A stretch of 64,000 nt of DNA from Micrasema longulum (Eukaryota; Arthropoda; Insecta; Trichoptera; Brachycentridae): positions 186,001-250,000 of the forward strand of contig JAGVSM010002674.1 of assembly GCA_022494885.1 (NCBI GenBank). Direction: 5' to 3'. Positions within the stretch are counted from its first letter, which is position 1. The number at the start of each line of letters is the position of its first letter. The notes below the pieces were generated by a model. It was not told the DNA's origin, did not search any database, and saw nothing but the letters and a program-made list of their open reading frames with translations. This document shows positions 41,001 to 47,524 of the stretch, one piece after another. The translations under genes and the position numbers were made by a program.

Positions 41001-43292
41001 TATTCAAAAACATTTTGCAACTAATATACAATTGTTTATATTTGACGATTAGTCTTTTTACTATTCCAAAATTAATATGAAGGTAACCTAAACTATACAT
41101 TGGAAGTAATTTACATTTCATAATAAATAATCCACATTATTGTTATTGCTTGCAAAAAATATTATGTTGTTTAAAAAATAAATAAATAAATGCTTGTTTT
41201 ACTAACCATGCTGTATAGACATTCAATATTTTACACAATTATTCCATTATCTATCAACATTATATGTACATTGTGAATGTAATTCATTCAAAAGTAAATA
41301 AAAATGTCCAACACAGAAATAACATAAATAAATTACCTTCATTGATTTTCCTTTCTTTTTCTAAAATTTTTTTTTCTTCCAACAATTTTTCTTTTTCTAT
41401 ATCACTTCTAGTTCTTCTCGGTGGTAATTGAAGTTGACCATCTTTTCCGATTGGCCCCATAGGTTTTTCTTTAACTTTTTTCACAGGTGGCAGATATGCT
41501 AACTTTAGCATTCGGGATTCTGAATACAGTGAATTTAAGATTTTATAAAACAGGCAGAAACTGTTTTGCATAAGAGATTCAATAATTTATTTGTATAAAC
41601 TGAGTCTTTAGATTGTATAAAATTGACAAATCGACTAAGATTTTTGCCATTGTAGTTTTAGGCAGATTATTGTAGTTTTATATAAATTACGAGAAATAGA
41701 AAATATTGGAAGCTTGAGTGCTTTACTAAGCTGAATTGAATAAAGGGAAATAAATTAATATTTTAAAAGAAGTTTTTTCTTTTTGTTTGTGAAAATATTA
41801 ATTTTTAATGATGATTATTTTATGACGCTTTTATTTCTTGACACATATCGGTTACCACGTGTATCATTGTAACTTGCATCACAATAATTCTTTTGAAATA
41901 TTTTATACCACCTGACATAAATGCAGGCATCTAACCATACATTTTCAACCAGCATATCGTCGAGCTTCTGGCACAAGGTGGTAAATACATTTTACTAGTT
42001 ATTTTAAAGTTAAAAACTCATCCCAAATCAACAATTAAAATAAAAATGCAAGTTGGTTATGAAATATTCCTTTTTGTATTTATAAAATATGAAATATTTT
42101 TATTTACTTTTTGAAAAAAGATTAGTTGATGCCATGTACGAAGACATCTAATTTTTCGAAAATTTGTAGTTACCAACTTGTGTCAGAAACCCGATGATAT
42201 GAAACAATTTTGCCATAAAAAAATAAGAATCGTGCAGAATAGAAAATACATAGAATTAAGAATAATCCAGAAGGGTCGTAGAATCATATTTGAATACATC
42301 GGACTTTGTCCAAAAATTCCCCCACTAATGAATCGAAAAAATATAATCATAACACAAATGTAAGGTAAAAAAAAAGCAATCTGTCAATTTCTCTAAAATT
42401 TATTGTGCATGCGGTAATATTGATTGACACAAAAGAGTAGATAAGAAAAGGGTCATTTAATAAGAGTAATTGAATTAATGAACTTTGAACTTAAAAATTT
42501 AAAAAAAAAATATTTTACATAAAAAATATATTTTTATATTATGTTAAATAGTATTTTATGTTTTAAAGATAATATCCACAACAGAGTTGTTTGATCCAAG
42601 GTCCAGTTTTCATTAGTTCTCTCATAAGATGAGCAAAGTAGGGTAAAAAAAATTACTACCCTGGCAACACTAACGAAATGTCCATTTTGGTTTCTTCAAC
42701 AATCTGACAGATGGAAAAATAATTCCATTTTTATGTAATGTACTTGCTATTTACACATTCATTTGCTAATTACACAAGAAATGTGATCCCATCCTGTTTC
42801 TTTAAGATCCTAGCAATATTTCTACGCTTTAAAAGGACACAGCACGGCATAGTTGAATTCAAATCAGGAGTTGCGTACTGAGCGATGTCTACAAAGAAAC
42901 TAATGGGTCAAAACGTAGAACTACTAATTTATAAATAGTTTAGTCGCTTTCTGTTTGATGCTCATATGCGGTTTCTGGACTATTCTTAATTCTATGAGAA
43001 AATATTTTAAATTAAAATTACCATCTGTTATAAATTTTTCTGATGTGTCACCAAATGCAACACTTTTAATGACTTTCTTCTCTGGAACTAATGGAGGAAA
43101 TTCATAAACTCTTTCATCTCCTTCATCAGGTGTATGTTGTCTCTTGACTGCTCTAGGTTGAGGTTGAACTGTCTCATCTACTTTTGTATAACCCTTTCCA
43201 GGAATCCATGGCAAGTCAATTGACTTTCTCCTTTCTTCTCTCGCTTTTAGCGCAGTACTTTTCAATGACCTTTTGATATGTTCGTAATTCAT
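198..43292 (-). CDS. DNAH3-like: Axonemal inner-arm dynein heavy chain, DNAH3/7/12 clade (57 exons, 3' end beyond window)
   Basis: This is the motor subunit of a single-headed inner-arm axonemal dynein. It hydrolyses ATP to slide doublet microtubules in cilia and flagella. Fifty-seven coding exons (about 10,377 nt, 3,459 codons) join with consistent phase and GT/AG borders, apart from one GC donor and one frameshifted exon; coordinates are in the regional entries below. All hallmarks appear in order: N-terminal tail and linker, AAA1 P-loop [11 protein letters not shown]2 [11 protein letters not shown]3 [11 protein letters not shown]4 GVGGSGRS, coiled-coil stalk with microtubule-binding tip, AAA5 and the start of AAA6/C-terminus. 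The ATG at 43292 is preceded in frame by a stop 18 nt upstream. Phrases such as [19 protein letters not shown] and HYLPEVAVK place it in the DNAH3/7/12 group. I cannot separate the three with certainty, and DNAH3-type is my best guess. About 500-600 C-terminal residues are missing to the left. Confidence 0.95.
1321..1500. repeat. Dispersed repeat, copy 1 (second copy at 40498-40645)
   Basis: About 150 bp here match 40498-40645 at roughly 80 percent, including AAGGGACAGGAAT, ACACATTTGTAAAT, GCAAGTGTCTGG and TGGTAGGTCC in the same order. Both copies lie within dynein introns. No coding motif or terminal repeat is recognised. Confidence 0.6.
1583..2874. mobile_element. Putative 1.3-kb DNA element with 22-bp terminal inverted repeats
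   Basis: The left end 1583-1604 and the right end 2853-2874 are inverted copies with 20 of 22 bases matching; each carries CAATTTTGCCC. Several internal stretches repeat the same core in either orientation, at about 1972, 2577, 2656-2698 and 2503. No transposase is recognisable. The only open stretch (1711-1938, plus) has no known motif. The element fills most of the intron between dynein exons 55 and 54. Confidence 0.5.
3207..3320 (+). repeat. tRNA-headed SINE, type 2
   Basis: A tRNA-like head has a B box (GGTTCGAATCC) and a hairpin ACGGATC-AAAG-ATCCGT. An unrelated body ending near TATTTACAACTC follows. The same unit is inverted at 28114-28233, and a relative lies at 13545-13645. No proper acceptor stem or CCA-side pairing is seen, so it is a SINE and not a tRNA gene. 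Confidence 0.75.
3378..3546 (-). repeat. tRNA-headed SINE, type 1
   Basis: Read on the minus strand it starts CCTCCGTGGTGTAGTGGTCA, with a B box near GGTTCCGGGTTCAATTC. The body contains TTTTTCTCAAGCCTGGGTG and CTGTAATTGGGCCTCCTGG and ends in an A-rich tail. Related copies lie at 26709-26879 and 63046-63312. It sits directly downstream of the type 2 SINE in the same intron. Confidence 0.8.
5321..8991 (-). CDS. DNAH3-like: Dynein heavy chain exons 44-49 (stalk and microtubule-binding domain)
   Basis: Exons 8991-8872, 8453-8288, 7313-7061, 6349-6223, 5832-5625 and 5517-5321. [11 protein letters not shown] starts the stalk. Coiled coil 1 runs through exons 45-46 and contains an alanine-rich stretch. 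The conserved hinge [18 protein letters not shown] leads into the microtubule-binding tip: [28 protein letters not shown] and [16 protein letters not shown]. Coiled coil 2 returns through exons 48-49 and ends with [18 protein letters not shown]. In exon 49 an 11-A run (minus sense, 5457-5467) puts the frame out by one base and would create a stop a few codons later; ten A would restore both the conserved sequence and the phase of exon 50. Confidence 0.92.
6748..6990 (+). pseudogene. Degenerate LINE 3' coding fragment (RTE-like)
   Basis: Plus-strand translation with stops gives [13 protein letters not shown] preceded by a basic stretch. This is the signature of the C-terminal end of RTE-like non-LTR polyproteins (GRPRLRW.DDI). 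The rest is decayed. It lies in the dynein intron between exons 47 and 46. Confidence 0.6.
7354..7560 (+). repeat. tRNA-headed SINE, type 3
   Basis: The head GGTTAGGGCATTCGCCTACC is followed by a B-box-like GAATTCGATTTC. The body has GACATGAAATATTTATTGAA and AAAAGGTGTTTTT. The better-preserved relative is at 35252-35515, and reversed relatives are at 29110-29410 and 55700-56005. Confidence 0.65.
8611..8692. repeat. Short foldback element
   Basis: Arms 8611-8640 and 8663-8692 are inverted copies of 30 bases with two mismatches, separated by a 22-base loop. It is intronic in the dynein gene (between exons 45 and 44). Confidence 0.7.
9524..9690. mobile_element. MITE with TACAGTGC ends
   Basis: The element begins TACAGTGCGTTT and ends CGTTGCACTGTA. 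The first and last ~45 bases are imperfect inverted copies sharing AACCCTGT and AATGTGTT. Ends of TA-CAGTGC fit a TA target duplication. Related copies lie at 17811-17920 and 26480-26655. No coding capacity. Confidence 0.65.
9823..13376 (-). CDS. DNAH3-like: Dynein heavy chain exons 38-43 (AAA4)
   Basis: Exons 13376-13202, 13049-12902, 12269-12181, 12092-11853, 10967-10810 and 9966-9823. The AAA4 P-loop is GVGGSGRS in the 89-nt exon 40. Arginine replaces the usual lysine, which is normal for AAA4 of axonemal heavy chains. Walker B is VFLFADNQ in exon 41, followed by [15 protein letters not shown]. Exon 42 encodes [20 protein letters not shown] and ends at CCTIDW. Exon 43 continues with [11 protein letters not shown] and leads into the base of the stalk. 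All phases agree. Confidence 0.94.
10598..10770 (+). pseudogene. LINE polyprotein C-terminal remnant (zinc-knuckle-like)
   Basis: The plus frame reads [20 protein letters not shown] followed by CTP. The CxC...H...C pattern is typical of the region after the reverse transcriptase in jockey/R1-like non-LTR elements. Upstream (10535-10570) LNRLGGHYL is the usual preceding motif, now separated by a frame break. It lies in the dynein intron between exons 43 and 42. Confidence 0.6.
11449..11600 (+). repeat. Copy of the foldback-family unit
   Basis: This contains ATATGGAAG, GGCATTAGCAGGGCTTATG, the palindrome AAGTGGCCACTT and CACACTGTGTAACATTCA in the same order as at 48094-48245. It is diverged and lacks inverted arms here. 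A weaker fragment may lie at 18050-18120. Confidence 0.6.
12585..12800 (+). pseudogene. Degenerate LINE 3' coding fragment (RTE-like)
   Basis: The plus frame reads [14 protein letters not shown], then a decayed TWND and a charged end. This is the RFGHV..M block close to the C-terminus of RTE-like elements. Intronic, between dynein exons 40 and 39. Confidence 0.55.
13545..13645 (-). repeat. tRNA-headed SINE, type 2 relative
   Basis: The minus strand reads CGGGTTGTGGTCCCGTGGGT, then a B box GGTTCGAATCC and a truncated body. The head matches 3207-3285 and 28150-28233. Confidence 0.65.
14014..18510 (-). CDS. DNAH3-like: Dynein heavy chain exons 31-37 (AAA3)
   Basis: Exons 18510-18396, 17649-17435, 16395-16189, 15953-15882, 15801-15658, 14749-14564 and 14240-14014. 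The AAA3 Walker A GPTGTGKS is in exon 33, near residue 2058. FSARTTANQ and [19 protein letters not shown] follow, then Walker [12 protein letters not shown] in exon 35, the MLPPGGG loop in exon 36 and [16 protein letters not shown] in exon 37. AAA3 is the regulatory ATPase site. The exon 32 start was set at CAG|GTGACAGCC. A longer open frame runs upstream from an in-frame ATG at 17677, but only the internal acceptor restores phase with exon 31 (ATIT-GDSRKKF). Confidence 0.93.
16811..16847 (+). repeat. Dispersed hairpin motif CTGACGA...CCGGTAGAC, copy A
   Basis: CTGACGA (16811-16817) precedes a hairpin with stem GAGAC/GTCTC. AAAACCGGTAGAC then follows. The same flanks with a different but still paired stem occur on the minus strand at 49960-49996, and a 5'-truncated relative is at 50131-50165. 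See findings for the hammerhead-like reading. Confidence 0.5.
17811..17920. mobile_element. MITE with TACAGTGC end, truncated copy
   Basis: It starts TACAGTGCGTTTGAATGC and shares AATGTGCTAGTGCCTGTCAG with the 26480 copy in reverse. The right terminus is decayed. Confidence 0.5.
18213..18318. repeat. Foldback with 14-bp perfect arms
   Basis: GTTACGCCTAGGCA (18213-18226) is exactly inverted at 18305-18318. The inner region has two copies of ATCCTTATT. Probably a small MITE in the dynein intron between exons 32 and 31. Confidence 0.6.
19136..22458 (-). CDS. DNAH3-like: Dynein heavy chain exons 25-30 (AAA2)
   Basis: Exons 22458-22306, 22210-22133, 21370-21225, 20357-20189, 20096-19991 and 19305-19136. 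The AAA2 P-loop GDPMAGKT sits in the short 78-nt exon 26. [15 protein letters not shown] follows in exon 27. Exon 28 holds [20 protein letters not shown], the AAA2 Walker B region, and [16 protein letters not shown]. Exon 29 holds [16 protein letters not shown]2 binds nucleotide and is thought not to hydrolyse it. The intron between exons 27 and 26 carries a 479-bp Harbinger-like element, and that between exons 30 and 29 carries a mariner remnant. Neither touches an exon. Confidence 0.94.
19435..19967 (-). mobile_element. Internally deleted mariner-family transposon
   Basis: The ends are TA-CGAGGTGTATCCAGAAAGTA and, inverted, CGCAGTATATCCAAAAAGTA (16 of 20 matches), with TA on both flanks. 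On the minus strand 19618-19695 encodes a mariner N-terminal piece ([19 protein letters not shown]). A C-terminal piece ([20 protein letters not shown], then QNGGSYVDK) is joined almost directly to it in another frame. The whole catalytic DDD region is missing. A full mariner is about 1.3 kb and this is 533 bp, so it is non-autonomous. Confidence 0.85.
21549..22027. mobile_element. Harbinger-like non-autonomous element, copy 1
   Basis: The ends GTTTACATGTGGACAATA and, inverted, GTTTATACGTGGACGATA pair well. About 479 bp. The second copy at 44092-44568 shares length, subterminal GACAATATTGTC blocks and an open frame (here 21589-21906 plus). Sequence identity is patchy. Assignment to PIF/Harbinger rests on the style of the termini only. 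Confidence 0.65.
22831..25881 (-). CDS. DNAH3-like: Dynein heavy chain exons 21-24 (AAA1, main ATPase site)
   Basis: Exons 25881-25713, 24967-24774, 23695-23567 and 23032-22831. AAA1 is the principal ATP-hydrolysing module. The Walker A motif GPAGTGKTE lies near residue 1430, followed by [20 protein letters not shown]. Walker B is [14 protein letters not shown] near residue 1477. The sensor I region is FITMNPG, and [16 protein letters not shown] follows with the conserved arginine. Exon 24 carries [20 protein letters not shown]. All catalytic residues I expect are present, so this site looks functional. No disruption was seen in these exons. Confidence 0.95.
24152..24265. repeat. Possible hAT-like terminal fragment
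   Basis: CAGTGGTTCCCAATTT followed by TATGGAACCCTAAT and GGCGGTACCCCG resembles the ends of hAT-derived MITEs. The opposite end was not found. Low confidence. Confidence 0.3.
26069..26432. mobile_element. Foldback transposon-like element with ~80-bp inverted arms
   Basis: It begins TACAGGGTGTTC and ends GAACACCCTGTA. The outer arms of about 80 bp are inverted copies at roughly 85 percent. Inside is a second, near-perfect inverted repeat (about 26206-26228 with 26276-26298) around a GC-rich core (GGGGGAGGGG). No coding capacity. It lies in the dynein intron between exons 21 and 20. Confidence 0.75.
26480..26655. mobile_element. MITE with GTACA(G)TGC-type ends
   Basis: Related to 9524-9690 and 17811-17920. 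It shares TTTACTTGGTTC and GGCACTAGCACAT in order, with the terminus GCAGTGTAC. Right next to the preceding foldback element. Confidence 0.55.
26709..26879 (+). repeat. tRNA-headed SINE, type 1
   Basis: The head GGGGTATAATGGTCAAGGCG and B box GGTTCGATTCCCGG precede TTTTTCTCAAGCCTGGGTAT and GTAATTGGGCCTCCAGGCTG, ending in TGGTGCAAAAAAAAA. Best preserved copy in the window. A degenerate reversed body follows at about 26950-27015. Confidence 0.8.
27139..39780 (-). CDS. DNAH3-like: Dynein heavy chain exons 5-20 (tail and linker)
   Basis: Exons: 39780-39410, 38652-38328, 38243-38036, 37932-37718, 37226-37036, 36136-35952, 35871-35609, 33191-33034, 32522-32330, 31202-30976, 29894-29717, 29027-28765, 28620-28419, 27904-27734, 27652-27505 and 27337-27139. 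The early ones contain the DPAQRKRL...RAPVPW block typical of this clade. The later ones form the linker: [71 protein letters not shown] and PLTDRCFR. The linker is the mechanical element that swings over the AAA ring during the power stroke. The exon 14 to 15 junction keeps frame only with a GC donor (see findings). The start of exon 5 was chosen at AG|AATTTAACTG because the upstream exon ends in phase 0. Confidence 0.92.
28114..28233 (-). repeat. tRNA-headed SINE, type 2
   Basis: Inverted and near-identical to 3207-3320, including GATCCGT, the anticodon-like loop and GAGTAGAGTGGGATTTGAACC. Intronic, between dynein exons 18 and 17. Confidence 0.75.
29110..29410 (-). repeat. Long SINE, type 3 relative
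   Basis: It matches 55700-56005 over about 300 bp: GGTGATTAGCCTTATGC, AATCAAACCCGGGACTTCC, TATTCAGGATTTTTAC, GTTCTATTTCACACA and ACTGTATTCTT in order. On the minus strand the tRNA-like B box precedes the body. Confidence 0.65.
29616..29703. repeat. Perfect tandem duplication of 44 bp beside a splice donor
   Basis: Two identical 44-bp units, 29616-29659 and 29660-29703, begin GGATGTTGGAATATC and end ATTATTTAT. They start 12 bases into the intron after dynein exon 15. Perfect identity implies a recent event or polymorphism. Confidence 0.9.
33357..33737 (+). pseudogene. LINE C-terminal fragment
   Basis: A 126-codon open frame includes [20 protein letters not shown], which resembles the C-terminal end of jockey/R1-like polyproteins. 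There is no start context or promoter. It is followed directly by the reverse transcriptase fragment, suggesting nested or tandem dead LINEs in the dynein intron between exons 12 and 11. Confidence 0.5.
33755..34890 (+). pseudogene. Degenerate non-LTR reverse transcriptase (jockey-like LINE)
   Basis: Across shifted frames the plus strand reads [30 protein letters not shown] (33858-33880, the catalytic box), [24 protein letters not shown] and [16 protein letters not shown]. It closes with a tail resembling [16 protein letters not shown]. Several frame breaks (near 33850, 33940 and 34305) show it is dead. An A-rich 3' end lies near 34880. The 5' half is missing. Confidence 0.85.
35252..35515 (+). 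repeat. tRNA-headed SINE, type 3 (best copy)
   Basis: The head GCCTCGTGGTCTAATGGTCA and B box GATTCGATTCCC precede CATGAAATATTGATTTAAAA, GCATAAGGCTATTCATCTTA, an A run and a 3' end of ATGATGATGATATA. Confidence 0.75.
36221..36799. mobile_element. Element with ~20-bp inverted ends
   Basis: AAAGTTAAATAATTGTTGT (36221-36239) is inverted at about 36781-36799 with one mismatch. The interior is less AT-rich than the flanks and has no recognisable coding. Intronic, between dynein exons 10 and 9. Confidence 0.5.
37373..37592. repeat. Nested hairpins in a dynein intron
   Basis: A perfect 16-bp inverted repeat GCTCAGAGTAATAATG (37516-37531 with 37547-37562) lies beside a 20-bp inverted pair (about 37424-37443 with 37467-37486). 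An outer weak pair (CACTAAAAAC with GTTTTTAGTG) encloses both. Confidence 0.6.
40078..43292 (-). CDS. DNAH3-like: Dynein heavy chain exons 1-4 (variable N-terminus)
   Basis: Exons are 43292-43022, 41519-41337, 40424-40283 and 40216-40078. They encode about 245 residues. The start is [20 protein letters not shown], basic and proline-rich. A charged helix follows, rich in E and K ([20 protein letters not shown]), then a second K/R/Q-rich helix in exon 3. This part is poorly conserved between dyneins, so the support is the unbroken frame, good splice sites (GATG|GTAATT, GAAG|GTAATT, GCAG|GTAATA, ACA|GTAAGA) and continuity into the conserved tail. It probably takes part in heavy-chain assembly and docking. 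Confidence 0.85.
40498..40645. repeat. Dispersed repeat, copy 2
   Basis: See 1321-1500. Here it lies just upstream of dynein exon 3, in the intron to exon 2. Confidence 0.6.
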
Positions 43293-43424
43293 TATATGAT
43301 GATATTGCTAATCAAATAAAAACGTTTCTACCTTAGAATAAGGTAATTAAAAAATAATAATTGACATTATGTATGAGAAACATAATCAGGATGACAACTG
43401 ATACCACTTGATACCAAACAAGAT

Positions 43425-43438
43425 GTTGCTAAGGAGAA
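43425..43438 (-). promoter_or_regulatory. Candidate RFX X-box upstream of the dynein start
   Basis: Read on the gene's strand, the site is TTCTCCTTAGCAAC, 133 bp 5' of the ATG. Against the ciliary X-box consensus RYYNYY-N2-RRNRAC it has one mismatch (first base). RFX factors acting through such sites switch on axonemal genes in nematodes and flies. Position and orientation fit, but chance matches to so degenerate a consensus occur. Confidence 0.4.
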
Positions 43439-44091
43439 AAAAACTTGCTTGTTATTTGGTTGTTATATAAATAGTTACTAGTGTGATAAAATTATTGAAT
43501 AGTAATTAATAATATGTAGATATCTACTATAGTAAGTAAAATAAAACAAGACTTTGATTATATTTTTTAATGTATCAAGCACAATTTTGTAATATAAATA
43601 GTAGCATTGATTAAAATAAATAGATTTTGTAAACAAATATTACACCTATACATAAATAATAAAATAAAAAATGCGCATAAATAAATAAATATAGTATTAA
43701 AGCATAGAATTATAATACATGTAATTCTTTGTATTCAAGTATATAATTTGTAAAATTTATGACATAATATTGTATGGATGATATAAAATGATGAGATTTT
43801 TAAAAATGGACATCAATTATAGAGATAAACAATTTTCTGGTCTGATATAATTTTCATTATTTATTTATTTACAATTTATTTGTTAACATTTTTTATTTAC
43901 TTATAAAAACAAAAAAATCCACATAGGCATGGCCTGTGCGTGGGTGTACTAAATCTAGAATACATTATGAAATTTATTGTCAGACAATGAGACATTCAAT
44001 ATTATGCAAATGTGAAGTGTCAAACTTTTATGATCTACTTGACGGCCATCTTGGATTGAAATAATATTGCTATTTACTTCAGTAAAACTAA

Positions 44092-44568
44092 GTTCACACA
44101 GGGACAATACAACAGGACAATATTGTCTTGTATCAGTTTTGTTGACAGTCTCGACCGCACAGGGCAGGACACTGGGATAACACAAAATTTAGTAGTTTAC
44201 ACGTGAACGCCGTGAAAATGAATATACAACTACGTTTGTCACAGGCGAGTTTTCGAATAATATTATTTCCTTTATACCAATATGTATTAGATTTGTTGGC
44301 AAGGAACATAACAATAAAAATGCGCAGGAGCGACACGTACACGCCGAGCAAGTCTTTATTGTCCGACGGCCCTGTCTGTGCGCGTTCACATGAGGACAAT
44401 GTGGCCGTGCGCGGCGATGGAGGTAATCATTGTCCTGCGAAGATAACCTGTCCATCTATCTTTGTGACAATGTCTCAGAACATTATCTTGTCCTACAAAT
44501 TGCTGTTCACACATGGACAATAGGTCGGATACAGTGACAGGACAATATTGCATTGTCCTCGTGTAAAC
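44092..44568. mobile_element. Harbinger-like non-autonomous element, copy 2
   Basis: The ends GTTCACACAGGGACAATA and, inverted, GTTTACACGAGGACAATG. 477 bp, two bases shorter than copy 1 at 21549-22027. Shared blocks include GACAATATTGTCTTGT, GACAATGTGGCCG and GACAATGTCTCAGAACA. Confidence 0.7.
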
Positions 44569-45946
44569 GCTACTTAAGTTAAGTCAATGGCTGCAGATGT
44601 ACAAATACAAGTACAAACTACTTCAATGTAGATAATTCAATAAACCAATTTTAAACCATTGAGACAAATTGATAATAATCTCATAAATTTCAATAACATA
44701 ACATAGATTCTAGAAGGAGAAGTAATATCACTTTTCCAGTTGAGAACTTGTTTGATGATACTTGGGGTACCCTTTTCTTAAAGACGAAAAAGTAATTGAG
44801 TGTAGAATTGGAAATCCAGTGATCACAGTCTAAACATAGGAAAAGTTCTACATATATATTGGTGTTAAGAATAAAATTGCAGTCATTTTACAATTTAAAA
44901 AAAAGGATCATAAAGTATAAATATTTGTGTTTATTTAATTAAAAAGTAAAATAGCATAATTTACTAAATATAACAGTGAAATATGTAAACAATTATGCTA
45001 CTTAAAAATATATGATTATTCTATTGTGAGCACAAAAATACTGTTGATTTAAATCATATTTATTTAAGCGTCCTTGACAATAATAAATCAGCTATGTATT
45101 ATAATGATTTCATGTATTTAAATTAAAATATAATATTCATTTATAGATTATATTAAAAAATGAAAAAATACTACGCATAAGTAAATTATGTTCTTAATGT
45201 TTTATGCTACGAGATAGCTTAGTATAGCTTTTTTAATTGTGTCAATGTGAAAAAAAAAAACATTGGGAAATATGTTCCTAATTATATTTTGGCACATTGG
45301 AGAGTGGTACATATTTATAAATGAAAATTCAGTGGCAAGATTCTTAAAACCAAACCAAACATATTTAACAAAATAATATTTTATCTAGAGCTTTGATCCG
45401 CGCTGCACTAATTAGATTAATATTAAATATTCCCCCCCCCCAGGTCTTGTGAACTACATATTTTATTTAACAAATTATAACTTAGATGTTTCTCCAAATT
45501 CAATGTATCATTTAAACATGAGATTGTTGGTGGTAATGAAAGGAACAGTTTATGCTCAAAATACTAGCTTTTTATTCGGTTTGATTCTGTATGTCTTCTT
45601 TATAAAATTTATGATTCCATAAAGTATTGTTTAGTTGATTGTAATTTGTTAAACCCTATTTGCTTTTCTTGAGTCTACAATGGCTGAGAAAGAAAAATTC
45701 AATAGCCAATATTTTGGAACATTCTACAAGATTTAAAACTTTTTTTAGTACTGTTTTGTCTAAGTCTACTTGTTATCACATCTGAACCACCTTCAAAATA
45801 TAATTTTTCGTAATTAACTGAACCATGGCTTATACAAGATTTGAGATCTGGACAATTCTTCCAGGTATCAACCTGCATCAGGCTAGTCTGAAAATGTAAC
45901 TGGGATTTGGTTAGTAGTTATGATCTTTGATTCTCCTACTTCAGTG

Positions 45947-46070
45947 GTCTGATTCTGAGTCCGCGCTACAAGTTAACGCTGAAATTAACACGGCCGCGCT
46001 TTAATGTAAATCCAAATCCGTATTCTGTTACACGAGCTCGTGTTTAATTATCGCAAACTTCGAATCAGAC
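45947..46070. repeat. Small inverted-end element
   Basis: GTCTGATTC at 45947-45955 is exactly inverted at 46062-46070. The interior is GC-richer than the surroundings (CCGCG and GGCCGCG). Probably a ~124-bp MITE. Confidence 0.5.
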
Positions 46071-46990
46071 TTCTGGAGAGTTTGGTCAAATCAAATTGCC
46101 TGGGTGAAACTATTTACTTAATACTTTTTACCAACAAAAATAATTTTTAATAGGTCCCAAGAGTATGGACCTATTAAAAGAAATCTTTCTCCAGAGTTAT
46201 GCCCGCATTTTTTACTAGAATACATTAATTTTTGTTTCTCAAAAAAATGTATTTGTACCTCCTGTAGTTCATTATCTTGTGATACACCCTTTTCTAAAAA
46301 AAGTTTAAAAAACTTACATAAAATATTACACAGTCTTGTTCCATTGTAAAGGTGAAAGTTCTATAGGTTACATAAGAGGGGTCGATATTTAAAAATGTAA
46401 TTAGTTTTTGAGCAAGCTGACTTAGAAGCAACTCATTTAAATAGATGTTATTTGGAAAATCAGACTATGGTATTTCAATAATATGAAAAGCATTACAATA
46501 ACACTAGTTTAACAAGCCTCATTATTTACTTTATTTTATTGGAAAGCCAAAAGGCATTTATAAAAATATAGGATAATTATTATAAATACATTTCATTGTG
46601 AGGAGTGAGATCTATGAACAATAAAAATATTATGCTTTATAAAAATATATATATAAAGTAACAAACATTTAGTAAATAATAATCTCATCACTTTTAATGC
46701 AGATAGTAAAAAAATATTGCACAAAAATTTCTTTTGATATACAAAAATAAACCATTTTTATTATTTTAAACCAATATTTTAAAGTGTTTTGGTATATTTT
46801 TTTTCTTACATCATATCTCTTTTATTGAATGATTCTTGCCTCAATTGAAATATTTCATTAAATCTAAATCTAAAATAAATAATGATAATAAAATAAAAAC
46901 AAAATCATACTATAAACCAGGAGCATGCTGTGCATTTATAGTAATTTTAGTAAAACATTTCAACAATAATAAGATGTGGAAAACACAATA

Positions 46991-46996
46991 TTTATT
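46991..46996 (-). promoter_or_regulatory. Candidate TMC polyadenylation signal
   Basis: AATAAA on the minus strand, about 530 bp downstream of the TMC stop. A second AATAAA-like site lies near 47052-47057. In such AT-rich DNA these hexamers are common, so either is only a candidate. Confidence 0.25.
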
Positions 46997-47524
46997 CGTG
47001 TTCTAAAATAAGCTAAATGATATTAAGATTCACTAACAAAAACGATTAATTTTTATTGTATATACCTACATAGTATAATATTCAGTATATGCGACAAAAT
47101 TCCCGCGAGCGATACAAACATCTTATGATCACAGCAGCCTTTTCTCACCTTCAAATTTACACATACTATAGTACTTGAGGTTTATAAATCCGCGAATTCT
47201 TATCTCAGTTAGTAGGCTGCTGGCTTACCGCATCCCACAGTAGTTTGCAATGATTGAAATAAAAACAGTTAATAAATAGTGTTTTGTATGATGCGCCTGC
47301 ACATCATTGTTAATTAATCATTATTATATTACAGGCATCTATAATTGGTTCAATATCTAGTAAAATTAGTTTAGTACTTTTAGTTAATAAAAGTTATAAT
47401 TTGTGTGCAGTTTGAATGAGTGGATTTGAGAGTTTAAATATTTACCTACCTATTTCTAGTTCTTTGTATTAAAAGTCACCGCATGTTTCTGGTTCGAATG
47501 TGTTTTTAATAAATCTTACATCTT

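Larger units (their letters stand above)
43293..47524. other. Intergenic stretch between dynein and TMC
   Basis: The left end is the dynein 5' flank and the right end the TMC 3' flank. Apart from the X-box candidate, the Harbinger-like element, a 125-bp inverted-end element and a 10-C run at 45433-45442, I see no gene. Open frames here are short, lack motifs and overlap the element at 44092-44568. Confidence 0.7.

Noticed and set aside
45433..45442. C10 run as a regulatory tract
   Set aside because: A lone homopolymer in intergenic DNA with no surrounding structure.
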